A stretch of DNA of 34,223 nt, taken from the NCBI GenBank assembly GCA_017521485.1, contig JAFXCL010000023.1:1-34223 (forward strand), given 5' to 3'. The position numbers and the translations under genes were made by a program. Source of the stretch: Oscillospiraceae bacterium. Lineage in GTDB: Bacteria; Bacillota; Clostridia; Oscillospirales; Oscillospiraceae. A model generated the notes under the pieces. The model did not search any database. It saw nothing but the letters and a program-made list of their open reading frames with translations, and had not been told where the DNA came from. The stretch's first letter is position 1. Every line of letters begins with the position of its first letter. Shown in pieces: positions 25,000 through 32,165 of the stretch.

Positions 25000-25238
25000 A
25001 AAAAATACCCACCCCCCTGAATAAAAACAGGGGTGGGATACAAAGTATTCCACGGTTCCACCCTGGTTGCAGATTTCTCTGCCACTCATTGACGCAATAA
25101 CGGGCGCACCCGGACGGCCATTTCCGGCAGTCGGCTCAGAAGGGGTAGCCACTTTGCAGGGGTACGAAGCCATTTCACCAATTAGGCTTCTCTCTGAGAA
25201 TCTTACAAAGCGCCGTGTCTTCTTCACAGCTTTTTACT
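25000..25238 (-). ncRNA. T-box leader of thrS
   Basis: On the minus strand the leader carries AGAGAGAAGCC and GGTGAAA of stem I and the T-box sequence AGGGTGGAACCGTGG (25064-25050). The terminator follows just downstream. Uncharged tRNA-Thr should pair with the T-box and favour the antiterminator. Two ACC (Thr) triplets in the stem I region (minus strand 25146-25144 and 25163-25161) are specifier candidates; I cannot choose between them without folding. The promoter sits immediately upstream and thrS immediately downstream. Confidence 0.92.
25001..25040 (-). terminator. T-box-controlled terminator of thrS
   Basis: On the minus strand CCCACCCCTG pairs with CAGGGGGGTGGG around a TTTTTATT loop and is followed by TATTTTTT. 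The 5' arm region overlaps the antiterminator partner, as expected for a T-box. Confidence 0.85.
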
Positions 25239-25245
25239 AAAAGTC

Positions 25246-25274
25246 AATATACCACAAAAATATATAGCTGTCAA
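25246..25274 (-). promoter_or_regulatory. Strong sigma-A promoter for thrS
   Basis: On the minus strand TTGACA (25274-25269), a 17-base spacer and TATATT (25251-25246) lie just before the T-box leader. Confidence 0.85.
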
Positions 25275-25633
25275 TAAATATTGCCACAATCGTTCTTGTC
25301 AAAAACGACTTGATGTATTATTCATTAGGATGAACTGCCGAGACTTTATTTCCTGGAAAGTGGAGGTGTACAACGAAAAAATAAAGGATTTTCTATGGCT
25401 GCGGGAAGAAAAAACCTGAAAATCAAGGCAAAATTGGTTACCATAATTATTGTATAACAGAAAATTAAAAAAAGTTACATAATTTTACGAATTATGTTGA
25501 CTAGAACCACAAAACCACTAGATATTGTGTTTGGATTTGGTTAAAACTGTATATTTTGCGTGAATAGTTTACATAAAATTTATGCTATATTTTAGTAAAA
25601 AGTTGTCAAATTACCGAGTTTAGCAGAAAAGGC
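25275..25633. other. AT-rich intergenic stretch with dyad symmetries, no clear gene
   Basis: Apart from a possible 20-codon frame at 25395-25457, the stretch holds a perfect 8-bp dyad ACATAATT/AATTATGT (25477-25484 and 25490-25497) and the palindrome CATAAAATTTATG (25572-25584). They lie 62 to 157 bases upstream of the yabE-like promoter. They could be regulator-binding sites, but AT-rich DNA makes such dyads common by chance. Confidence 0.3.
25395..25457 (+). CDS. Possible 20-residue small ORF (uncertain)
   Basis: ATG at 25395 follows AAAGGA by six bases and runs to TAA at 25455. The peptide MAAGRKNLKIKAKLVTIIIV is basic then hydrophobic. It resembles the first residues of a membrane-bound sensor or chemoreceptor, which would make it a decayed gene start, or a small membrane peptide. 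Nothing further downstream in any frame continues such a protein. Confidence is low. Confidence 0.15.
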   Translation: MAAGRKNLKIKAKLVTIIIV

Positions 25634-25661
25634 TTGACTTTTTCAAAATAATTGTTATAAT
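25634..25661 (+). promoter_or_regulatory. Sigma-A promoter of the yabE-like gene
   Basis: TTGACT (25634-25639), a 16-base spacer and TATAAT (25656-25661) lie 99 bases upstream of the TTG start. The leader has two small hairpins (near 25669-25686 and CCGCC/GGCGG at 25711-25725). Confidence 0.8.
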
Positions 25662-25760
25662 AGGCGTACAGTCCTTTGCAGGATTGTTTTTCTTTGTTAC
25701 CGATTGATACCGCCTGTTGGGCGGAAGAATGACGAATGTTTTCGAAAGGAGGTCTATTTC

Positions 25761-26822
25761 TTGCAGCTTATTTCGATCAACAGAAACAGAAAGCTTACCC
25801 GGATCGCAGCTGTGCTGATGGTAATGTTTTGCCTGTCCAGCATGCTGGCAACACCGGCGTTTGCACAAAATACATATGTGATCACTGACGGCGATCAGGT
25901 GACGGTGCACACTACATATGCAACCAATCCGGAAAAAGTCCTCAGTGAAGCAGGCCTTGAGCTGGGAGCTGAGGATTCCTACACCACACAGGCATCCTGG
26001 ACCGGCGGAGAGATCACTGTGCAGCGGGCACAGCAGATCACAGTTTCCGTCTGCGGCGAGCCTATTGAGACCGCCAGCAACGGTGAGACCGTGGAGGCGC
26101 TGCTGGAGCGGCTGGGCGTCATTGTGGGCGGCGATTATCAGGTATCCGAGCCTCTGGACACTATGACCTATGATGGCTTGGCGCTGACTGTGGACCACGT
26201 GGTTCATCAGCCTGAGACCTACACTGTGGAAATGCCCTTTGAAACCACCTACTGCTATGACCCCACTATGGAGGAAGGTCAGCAGAGGGTGATCACCGAG
26301 GGTGTACCCGGTCAGATGCTGCGCAAGGCAGATGTTGTGTATGTGAATATGCAGGAGCAGAGCCGTACCGTAGTAGAAGAGACTGTTCTGCAGCAGCCTG
26401 TCAATCAGGTGGTGGCTGTGGGTACCGGTGAGAATGTGGGCGGCGAAAGCGGTCAGGTTCTCATTGGTGACGGCGTGATCGTACTGTCTACCGGCGAAGT
26501 TTTGACTTATACCAGAACCGCACAGTTCGTTGCTACCGGCTACAGCCAGTTCAACGAGGGCTGTAACGATACCACAGCAACCGGCTCTAAAGTGCGTCCC
26601 GGTGTGGTGGCAGTTGACCCCACTGTGATTCCTTACGGAACCCGGATGTTCATCGTTGCCAACGACGGCTCTTACATCTATGGCATTGGCACTGCAGAGG
26701 ACTGCGGCGGCGCAATTCAGGGCAACCGTGTGGACCTGTACTTTGAAACCGACCCGGAATGCTTCCAGTTCGGTGTGCGTAACTGCACCATCTACTTCTT
26801 AGGCGATGCCAACTGGCGATAA
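25761..26822 (+). CDS. YabE-like secreted cell-wall protein (DUF348 repeats, G5, 3D domain)
   Basis: The 353-residue precursor starts at TTG, eight bases after AAAGGAGG. A signal peptide ends near ATPAFA-QN (A35). Two DUF348-type repeats follow (about 38-75 and 84-125), then a G5-like domain (about 143-222). The C-terminal 3D domain (about 255-353) has conserved aspartates in GVVAVDP, GTAEDCGGA and NRVDLYFE. The 3D fold resembles MltA-type lytic transglycosylases, and relatives (YabE, YocH, Rpf-like proteins) remodel peptidoglycan. In Bacillus the order is yabE-rnmV-ksgA; here rsmA follows directly and rnmV is absent. Confidence 0.9.
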   Translation: MQLISINRNRKLTRIAAVLMVMFCLSSMLATPAFAQNTYVITDGDQVTVHTTYATNPEKVLSEAGLELGAEDSYTTQASWTGGEITVQRAQQITVSVCGEPIETASNGETVEALLERLGVIVGGDYQVSEPLDTMTYDGLALTVDHVVHQPETYTVEMPFETTYCYDPTMEEGQQRVITEGVPGQMLRKADVVYVNMQEQSRTVVEETVLQQPVNQVVAVGTGENVGGESGQVLIGDGVIVLSTGEVLTYTRTAQFVATGYSQFNEGCNDTTATGSKVRPGVVAVDPTVIPYGTRMFIVANDGSYIYGIGTAEDCGGAIQGNRVDLYFETDPECFQFGVRNCTIYFLGDANWR

Positions 26823-26833
26823 TATGGATTGCA

Positions 26834-26880
26834 AAAATATCCGTGTGTTGTTATAATAACAGCACACGGATTTTTATTTT
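26834..26880 (+). terminator. Terminator after the yabE-like gene
   Basis: A stem of ATCCGTGTG with CACACGGAT, extended by TTGTTA/TAACAG on the loop side, is followed by TTTTTATTTT to 26880. Confidence 0.85.
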
Positions 26881-26893
26881 CTGAGGTTTATTT

Positions 26894-27757
26894 ATGATAG
26901 ATGTTTGTAATATTCAGGTGATGAAGCCCCTTTTAGAAGCCCACGGCTTTCATTTTTCCAAAGCAAAGGGTCAGAACTTCCTGATCGCCCGGTGGGTGCC
27001 GGAGGAAATTGCCCGGCAGTCCGGTGTGGATCAGACAGTTGGCGTATTGGAGATCGGTCCGGGCATTGGACCGCTGACCCAGCAGCTTTGCCTCAATGCC
27101 AAAAAGGTTTGCGCGGTGGAGCTGGACAAGCGACTACAGCCGATCCTCAAAACCACCGTTGGGGAATTTGAGAATTTGCAGATCATCTGGGATGATGTGC
27201 TGAAACAAGATGTGAAAAAGCTGGTTGCAGAGCAGTTTTCCGGTCTGCGGCCTATGGCCTGTGCCAATCTGCCGTACTATATTACCTCCCCCATCCTGAC
27301 CGCACTGCTGGAAGCAGAGTGCTTCCAGGCGGTGACGGTGATGGTGCAAAAGGAAGTGGCACAGCGGATCGCTGCCAAGCCCGGCACAGCGGATTACAGC
27401 GCCTTTACCGTGTTCTGCCAGTATTACGCAGAGCCGGAGATCCTGTTCGATGTGCCTGCCCACTGCTTCCTGCCCCAGCCGAAGGTCACCTCGGCAGTGG
27501 TGACTCTGCGGACCAGAAAGGAATTGCCCTGGGAAATCCACAGCAAGGAGATTTTCTTCCGCACTGTGCGGGCAAGCTTTGCTATGCGCCGGAAAAAGCT
27601 TACGAACGGCCTGGCTTCCGGTTTCCCGGAGCTGGGAAAAGCGGGGGCAGAGGATGTGATCCGATCTTGCGGACTTTCTGAAAATGTCCGGGGGGAAACC
27701 TTGGACATCGGTCAGTTTGCAGCCATTGCCAATGAAATCCACCGCAGGAGAAAATAA
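26894..27757 (+). CDS. rsmA: 16S rRNA dimethyladenosine transferase
   Basis: The 287-residue protein dimethylates two adjacent adenines in the 3'-terminal hairpin of 16S rRNA during 30S maturation. It shows AKGQNFLIARWV at the N terminus, SAM motif I VLEIGPGIGPLTQQL (residues 51-65), and the catalytic NLPYYIT motif at 125-131. The C-terminal PKVTSAVV and RASFAMRRKKL are also family blocks. ATG follows GAGG by seven bases. The gene has no obvious promoter after the terminator at 26880, so it may rely on readthrough or a weak promoter. The next gene's ribosome binding site lies inside its 3' end. Confidence 0.95.
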   Translation: MIDVCNIQVMKPLLEAHGFHFSKAKGQNFLIARWVPEEIARQSGVDQTVGVLEIGPGIGPLTQQLCLNAKKVCAVELDKRLQPILKTTVGEFENLQIIWDDVLKQDVKKLVAEQFSGLRPMACANLPYYITSPILTALLEAECFQAVTVMVQKEVAQRIAAKPGTADYSAFTVFCQYYAEPEILFDVPAHCFLPQPKVTSAVVTLRTRKELPWEIHSKEIFFRTVRASFAMRRKKLTNGLASGFPELGKAGAEDVIRSCGLSENVRGETLDIGQFAAIANEIHRRRK

Positions 27758-27758
27758 T

Positions 27759-28445
27759 ATGTACGAATTTTTGCTACTGGACATGGACGATACCATTCTG
27801 GACTTCAAAAAGGCAGAAGAGGTAGCCCTGAAAAAGACACTGGAATCCTTTTCCTTAGCGCCTACCCAGGAGGTCTGCGCCCGGTACAGCCAGATCAACC
27901 AGAGCTACTGGGAAATGCTGGAGCGAAAAGAGATCACCCGGGAGCGGCTGAAGGTTCAGCGGTTCGGTGACCTTTTCCAAGAATACGGGATCGAAGCGGA
28001 CAGCGCCCTTTGCGCGCAGCGATATGTAAATAATCTTGCCCAGGGGCACTTTTTCCTGCCCGGGGCGGAGGAAGCAGTGCGCCGTCTGTCCGAAAAATAC
28101 AAGCTGTACTTAGTGAGCAACGGCGCAACAGATGTGCAAATGAGCCGGCTGGAAAGTGCGGGGATCGGAAAATATTTTCAGGAAGTGTTCATCTCCCAGC
28201 AGGTGGGCGTAGATAAGCCGGACAAGCTGTTCTTTGAGCGGTGCTTTGCGCAAATTCCGGAGTTTGATAAGCAGAAAGCGATCATTGTAGGCGACAGCCT
28301 GACTTCCGATATTTTAGGCGGACGAAACGCAGGCATTGCCACCTGCTGGATCAACCCGACGAAAAAGCCCGCCAGAGCTGATATCCCGGCGGACTATGAG
28401 ATCGAGGCACTTAGCCAATTGGAAGCATTACTGGAAACGTTGTAA
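27759..28445 (+). CDS. HAD-superfamily phosphatase, YjjG type
   Basis: This 228-residue HAD hydrolase has motif I LLLDMDDTILDF (nucleophile D8), motif II LVSNGATD and the motif III/IV region VGVDKPDKLFFERC and IVGDSLTSDILGG. The helical cap and the SNG and DSLTSD wording match YjjG nucleotidases, which dephosphorylate noncanonical pyrimidine nucleotides. The ATG at 27759 follows AGGAG that lies inside the end of rsmA, so the two are cotranscribed. Substrate assignment is by family only. Confidence 0.88.
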   Translation: MYEFLLLDMDDTILDFKKAEEVALKKTLESFSLAPTQEVCARYSQINQSYWEMLERKEITRERLKVQRFGDLFQEYGIEADSALCAQRYVNNLAQGHFFLPGAEEAVRRLSEKYKLYLVSNGATDVQMSRLESAGIGKYFQEVFISQQVGVDKPDKLFFERCFAQIPEFDKQKAIIVGDSLTSDILGGRNAGIATCWINPTKKPARADIPADYEIEALSQLEALLETL

Positions 28446-28450
28446 AAACA

Positions 28451-28484
28451 AATTGTAGGGGAGGGGCAATGCCCCTCCCGAATT
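28451..28484. terminator. GC-rich hairpin between convergent genes (bidirectional terminator, repeat-like)
   Basis: GGGAGGGGCA pairs with TGCCCCTCCC (28460-28479), enclosed by AATT/AATT. Both sides are A/T-rich, so it may end the phosphatase gene and sfsA. The GTAGGG lead-in resembles the repeat arms at 1044-1113. Confidence 0.65.
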
Positions 28485-29162
28485 TTATAATTTTACCGTT
28501 ACAGGTTTGTTGAGAATCATAGTATTTGGTGTGACCTTGCAGTCCATTGCCAAAATCTGCACACCGGCTCTGGCAGCTTCCCGGAGGGCATCCCCAAAAG
28601 CCGGGTCTGTGGCATCGTTGGGATGCAGGTATTTTACATCCGCCATCTGAATCACAAACAGCACATAAGCACCGTATCCCGCTTTTGCAAGGGCGGTTAG
28701 TTCTTTTAGGTGCTTTACACCCCGCTCCGTTGGCGCATCCGGAAAGGCGCAGACTCCGTTATTTTCCAAGGTGACGCCCTTTACTTCCAGAAAACAGGGT
28801 TTTCCGTCTTTCGTAAAGGAAAAATCAAAGCGGGAATTGCCCTGTGTTGTTTCAGAACGCAAATTTTCGATCACACCCAGTCCACCGGCGGACAGCCATT
28901 CCCCGGCGGCTTTGTTGGGGGCTTGGGAGTCCATATTGATGAGCCGTCCTGCTTTTTCCACGCAGATCAGGTCATACTGGGTCTTGCGGGCAGGGGAGGC
29001 GGCATCCAGACACCAAACGGTGGTGCCGGGCTGTAAAAGCTCCCGGCAGCGGCCGGTATTTTTTACGTGGCAGATCTCCTCCCTGCCACCGATTTCAATA
29101 TGGGCGATGAACCGGTTGGGCCGGGAAAGAAAACGGCCTGGAACCATCGGGGAATACTCCAT
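28485..29162 (-). CDS. sfsA: DNA/RNA nuclease SfsA-family protein
   Basis: The 225-residue protein is close to the usual SfsA length. Family motifs are PGRFLSRPNRFIAHIEI, CHVKNTGRCRELL, SRFDFSFTKDGKPCFLEVKG (nuclease-like core), FPDAPTERGVKHL and LFVIQMADVKYLHPND. SfsA was named for sugar fermentation stimulation in E. coli and has a PD-(D/E)XK-like nuclease fold. Its cellular role remains unclear. The start is the ATG at 29162, seven bases after AAAGGAG on the minus strand. A longer in-frame start would extend through the promoter. Confidence 0.93.
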   Translation of the reverse strand: MEYSPMVPGRFLSRPNRFIAHIEIGGREEICHVKNTGRCRELLQPGTTVWCLDAASPARKTQYDLICVEKAGRLINMDSQAPNKAAGEWLSAGGLGVIENLRSETTQGNSRFDFSFTKDGKPCFLEVKGVTLENNGVCAFPDAPTERGVKHLKELTALAKAGYGAYVLFVIQMADVKYLHPNDATDPAFGDALREAARAGVQILAMDCKVTPNTMILNKPVTVKL

Positions 29163-29181
29163 ATAAACACTCCTTTTTTTC

Positions 29182-29210
29182 ATTATAGCACAGGGAGGAA
29201 GGTTGCGCAA
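29182..29210 (-). promoter_or_regulatory. Promoter for sfsA
   Basis: On the minus strand TTGCGC (29210-29205), a 17-base spacer and TATAAT (29187-29182) predict a very short leader of about 13 bases. Confidence 0.75.
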
Positions 29211-29224
29211 TTTCTAAATAGTAC

Positions 29225-29252
29225 TTGCGATTTTGTGCCGATGGGTTATAAT
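29225..29252 (+). promoter_or_regulatory. Promoter for the YhcH-family gene
   Basis: TTGCGA (29225-29230), a 16-base spacer and TATAAT (29247-29252). It is back to back with the sfsA promoter, the two -35 boxes lying 14 bases apart. Confidence 0.75.
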
Positions 29253-29293
29253 AAAGGTGGTAACAAACCAAGTACATAAAATGAGGTGTAATT

Positions 29294-29743
29294 ATGCTGT
29301 ATATGACTGCTGACCAGAAATCTGAAAACAAGTATCTGCAAAAGTGCCTGGACTTCTTAAACGGCGGCAACCTGCCTGGAAATAAGGAGACCGTTGAACT
29401 GGGTGACGGCATTCGCTGCATCGGCAACTACTACGATACCCTTCCTGCAGCCCAGTGCAAATTTGAGGCACACCACAAGTTCTGCGATATCCAGTGTGTG
29501 GTCTCCGGTGAGGAGAAAATGGGCATTACCCCTGCCGGCAAGGGCGTTGCCGGCGAGTACAATGAGGCAAAGGATGTATACTTTGTGGAAACTGAGGCGG
29601 AGGAATATGTGGAGCTGAAGGCCGGCTCTGTGCTGGTGCTGTATCCCGAGGATCTGCATCAGGTGAAAGTCCAGCTGGAGGAAGGAAAACCTGTGGCAAT
29701 TACCAAAATGGTGTTCAAAGTACCGGTTGAGCTGCTGAAATAA
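29294..29743 (+). CDS. YhcH/YjgK/YiaL (DUF386) family sugar-metabolism protein
   Basis: This 149-residue single-domain cupin-like protein has the family signature KFEAHHKFCDIQCVVSGEEK with the metal-binding pattern of Glu and His residues, then YPEDLHQVKVQL with a second conserved His. Relatives include EbgC and YhcH, thought to act as anomerases or isomerases on sugars such as sialic acid derivatives. ATG follows GAGGTG. It is a single gene between its own promoter and terminator, so the neighbours do not indicate a substrate. Confidence 0.88.
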   Translation: MLYMTADQKSENKYLQKCLDFLNGGNLPGNKETVELGDGIRCIGNYYDTLPAAQCKFEAHHKFCDIQCVVSGEEKMGITPAGKGVAGEYNEAKDVYFVETEAEEYVELKAGSVLVLYPEDLHQVKVQLEEGKPVAITKMVFKVPVELLK

Positions 29744-29748
29744 TTAAG

Positions 29749-29780
29749 AAAGGAGTGTTGCTTGGGCAACGCTCCTTTTT
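29749..29780 (+). terminator. Terminator after the YhcH-family gene
   Basis: A 13-bp stem (29749-29761 with 29766-29778, one G-U) has a TTGG loop and ends in TTTTT. Confidence 0.9.
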
Positions 29781-29790
29781 ATAAATTCCG

Positions 29791-29819
29791 TTGAAAAACC
29801 AAAGCACCTGTGTTATAAT
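29791..29819 (+). promoter_or_regulatory. Promoter of the cobalamin riboswitch unit
   Basis: TTGAAA (29791-29796), a 17-base spacer and TATAAT (29814-29819), with the riboswitch starting a few bases downstream. Confidence 0.8.
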
Positions 29820-29825
29820 AGAAAA

Positions 29826-29985
29826 GCTATCCGGGGAAGCAGGTGAAAAACCTGCGCGAGCCCGTCGCCGTAAGGTGCGTTTTTGGCACTTGCCTTACCC
29901 AAATGCCGCAATTTGGGGAAATGCCATTGGAATTTTCCGAGAAGGCTGGCTTTTGCTGCACCAAGCCGGAATATCCGGAAGCAAA
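29826..29985 (+). ncRNA. Cobalamin (B12) riboswitch
   Basis: The block GGGGAAGCAGGTGAAAAACC (29833-29852), then CTGCGCGAGCCCGTCGCCGT, is the conserved B12-box core of cobalamin riboswitches. The closing AAGCCGGAATATCCGG (29963-29978) matches the usual 3' end. A palindrome GTGCCGGCAC and the ribosome binding site of the lipoprotein lie further downstream. No T-rich terminator is evident, so control is probably at translation initiation. Cobalamin should lower expression. Confidence 0.9.
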
Positions 29986-30046
29986 ACCTTATCCAAGCTG
30001 CGGTGCCGGCACAGGAAAGGAAATTATAATAAAGGAGCAAACAAGT

Positions 30047-30496
30047 ATGAAAATGAACAGCATGAAAAAATGGCTGTCGTTCATCGTTTGTATGGTGCTG
30101 ATTGCGGCTATGGCACTTACTATGAGCGGTTGTAACGATACAGCGCAGGAAAAGGTAACTGAGCCTACGGTATTTACCGACGGTCAGAGCCTGGGTCAGG
30201 GTGCAAGCAAGTTTACCTTCACAGTGGTGGACTTGGACGGCAGCACCGCCACAGCCCAAGTGAGTACCGATAAGGAGACTGTGGGGGAAGCATTGCTGGA
30301 GCTGGGTCTGATCACAGGCGAGGAGGGCCCCTACGGACTGTTTATTAAGGCAGTCAACGGAATCCCCTATGTGTACGAAAAAGACGGCGCATACTGGGCA
30401 TTCTACATTGACGGCGAGTATGCCCTCACCGGTGTGGACGCTACAGATATCGTGGCGGGAGCCACCTACACCATGAAAGCAGAAAAAGCAGAATAA
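30047..30496 (+). CDS. DUF4430 lipoprotein under B12 control, putative cobalamin-binding protein
   Basis: The 149-residue precursor has a lipoprotein signal ending in the lipobox LTMSGC with the lipidated Cys at residue 29. One DUF4430 (transcobalamin C-terminal-like) domain follows, with FTVVDLDGSTATAQVSTDKE, TVGEALLELGLI, KAVNGIPYVYEKDGAYWAFY and IDGEYALTGVD. In intrinsic factor and transcobalamin the related beta domain contacts cobalamin. The start is ATG 30047 after AAAGGAG; an open frame extending to 29843 runs through the riboswitch and is not coding. The gene stands alone, with no B12 transporter genes next to it, so it may bind and present corrinoids at the cell surface. Function is inferred. 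Confidence 0.88.
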   Translation: MKMNSMKKWLSFIVCMVLIAAMALTMSGCNDTAQEKVTEPTVFTDGQSLGQGASKFTFTVVDLDGSTATAQVSTDKETVGEALLELGLITGEEGPYGLFIKAVNGIPYVYEKDGAYWAFYIDGEYALTGVDATDIVAGATYTMKAEKAE

Positions 30497-30501
30497 CCCA
30501 A

Positions 30502-30530
30502 AGGGCGTGTGCAATGCACACGCCCTGAAT
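30502..30530. terminator. Bidirectional terminator between the lipoprotein gene and plsC
   Basis: AGGGCGTGTGC (30502-30512) pairs perfectly with GCACACGCCCT (30516-30526) around AAT. A short T-rich tail follows on the plus strand (GAATTT), and the minus-strand side reads TTGGGTTATTC, so it is weaker in that direction. Confidence 0.75.
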
Positions 30531-31241
30531 TTATGCATATTGATCTAAAACTTCCTGGATACGGGATTTTACCAGGGAAGCAAGGGCAACGGTCGTCATG
30601 CCCTGATATTCCTCGTAAGGGATGGGCTTCAGATAGTGCATCTGCACCGTCACCGGCTGCGTTCCCTTGCGGTCAAGGACCATAAAGCTGTCGATATAGG
30701 CTACCGGCAGAATGGGACACTTTGCCTTCATAGCGGCTTTGAAGCTGCCCCCGTGGAAATCTCCCATCCGGTTTCCGTTCTTACTCCGAGTACCCTCCGG
30801 GAAAATAAGATAGTTGCGACCCTTTTTCACTTCCTCGGTCACTGCCCGGATCACCGTCAGGGATTGGCGCACATCCTCCCGATTCATTGCAAAGGAGTGG
30901 GTAACCGCAGCGAGCTGTTTGACTAAGATCACATTTTTCAGTTCGTGCTTGTACACCGCTGCCAGCGGACCGCGGAAATCAGAAGCAAGGGCAATGGGGT
31001 CGAAGATGCCTTGATGATTGGCATAGATCATAAAGCCGTTTTCTTCCGGAATATTCTCCCTGCCGAAGACCTGAAGCGACACATTGCCCTTGGCAATAGC
31101 GCGTCTCATAACATCCTGAATACGGGTGTAAATTTCCATCTGGGTATACTTTTCCGGATGCTTTACGCAGCGGCACAGTATAAAATATAATTTAACCAGC
31201 CGGGCAAAGACACCCAGCACCATTTTTATTAGACGGGACAT
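30531..31241 (-). CDS. plsC: 1-acyl-sn-glycerol-3-phosphate acyltransferase
   Basis: This 236-residue protein makes phosphatidic acid from lysophosphatidic acid at the membrane. It has an N-terminal hydrophobic segment (about residues 5-22), the H-x4-D catalytic motif YANHQGIFD (H76, D81) and FPEGTRSKNG (147-156), then ILPVAYIDS. The ATG at 31241 follows AGGAGG by six bases; the longer frame to 31268 ignores that site. The gene is monocistronic with its own promoter, divergent from the methyltransferase gene. Confidence 0.93.
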   Translation of the reverse strand: MSRLIKMVLGVFARLVKLYFILCRCVKHPEKYTQMEIYTRIQDVMRRAIAKGNVSLQVFGRENIPEENGFMIYANHQGIFDPIALASDFRGPLAAVYKHELKNVILVKQLAAVTHSFAMNREDVRQSLTVIRAVTEEVKKGRNYLIFPEGTRSKNGNRMGDFHGGSFKAAMKAKCPILPVAYIDSFMVLDRKGTQPVTVQMHYLKPIPYEEYQGMTTVALASLVKSRIQEVLDQYA

Positions 31242-31268
31242 TTTGTGCCTCCTAAAGAATTTGCACAC

Positions 31269-31297
31269 ATTTTACCATATTTTACCCGGAAAATCAA
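31269..31297 (-). promoter_or_regulatory. Promoter for plsC
   Basis: On the minus strand TTGATT (31297-31292), a 17-base spacer and TAAAAT (31274-31269). Its -35 box directly abuts the -35 box of the divergent promoter. Confidence 0.7.
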
Positions 31298-31326
31298 TTG
31301 CAGAAAAGGCGACCAGGGAGTATAAT
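31298..31326 (+). promoter_or_regulatory. Promoter for the TrmH-like methyltransferase gene
   Basis: TTGCAG (31298-31303), a 17-base spacer and TATAAT (31321-31326), back to back with the plsC promoter. Confidence 0.75.
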
Positions 31327-31355
31327 GAAAAAAACCACACAGGAGAACGGAAATT

Positions 31356-32165
31356 GTGAACATCATTGAGATTACAGATTTTAATGCGCCGGAGCTGGAT
31401 GTATATGCCCGGCTGACGGAAGCACAGCTATTAAACCGCTTTGATCCTACTAAGGCAATGTTTATTGCAGAAAGCCCGAAGGTGATTTGCCGGGCACTGG
31501 ATGCAGGCTGTGAGCCGGTGTCCATTTTGGTGGAGCGCAGTCGGATGACGGGAGAAAGTCTGGAAGTGATCCAGCGATGCCAGGGAGTGCCGGTCTACAC
31601 GGCACAGATGGATGTGCTTACCCAGCTGACCGGATATCAGCTGACAAGAGGCCTCTTGTGCGCAATGCGCCGTCCCCCGCTGCCGGACTTCCGGCAGGTG
31701 ATCGCTTCTGCCCGGCGGATCGCAGTGCTGGAGGAAATCATGAATCCCACCAATATCGGTGCGATCTTCCGTTCTGCCGCGGCACTGGGAATGGATGGGG
31801 TGCTGCTTACCCCTGGTTGCAGTGACCCCTTGTACCGCCGATCCGCCAGAGTGAGTATGGGTACAGTGTTTCAGATTCCCTGGACCTTTGTGGGAGCCGA
31901 GTGGGAAGAAATGCTCCATACCCACGGCTTTAAGACCGCCGCAATGGCACTGACCGATGACTCTGTTTCCATTGATGATCCGGCGCTGAACCGGGAGGAA
32001 AAGCTTGCGATTGTATTAGGCTCGGAGGGGGATGGCTTGGCACAAACCACCATAGCCCATTGTGATTATACTGTAAAAATTCCAATGGCCCACGGGGTAG
32101 ATTCTCTGAATGTAGCGGCAGCCAGCGCTGTAGCATTCTGGCAACTAAGAAAAGGAGGTGCATAG
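31356..32165 (+). CDS. SpoU/TrmH-family RNA 2'-O-methyltransferase
   Basis: The 269-residue SPOUT protein has an N-terminal substrate-binding part and the three knot motifs: EEIMNPTNIGAIFRSAAALG, VLGSEGDGLA and IPMAHGVDSLNVAAASAV. Relatives methylate ribose 2'-OH groups in rRNA or tRNA using SAM. The start is GTG at 31356, ten bases after AGGAGA. The stop codon lies in the loop of the terminator, so the last residues (RKGGA) are encoded by its 5' arm. Target nucleotide is unknown. Confidence 0.93.
   Translation: MNIIEITDFNAPELDVYARLTEAQLLNRFDPTKAMFIAESPKVICRALDAGCEPVSILVERSRMTGESLEVIQRCQGVPVYTAQMDVLTQLTGYQLTRGLLCAMRRPPLPDFRQVIASARRIAVLEEIMNPTNIGAIFRSAAALGMDGVLLTPGCSDPLYRRSARVSMGTVFQIPWTFVGAEWEEMLHTHGFKTAAMALTDDSVSIDDPALNREEKLAIVLGSEGDGLAQTTIAHCDYTVKIPMAHGVDSLNVAAASAVAFWQLRKGGA

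Noticed and set aside
24964-25227. N-terminal extension of thrS through an open frame upstream
   Set aside because: The stretch contains the T-box sequence and terminator, and a strong ribosome binding site sits before the ATG at 24963.
29843-30046. Coding extension upstream of the DUF4430 lipoprotein
   Set aside because: It runs through the cobalamin riboswitch; the lipoprotein signal peptide starts at 30047 behind its own AAAGGAG.
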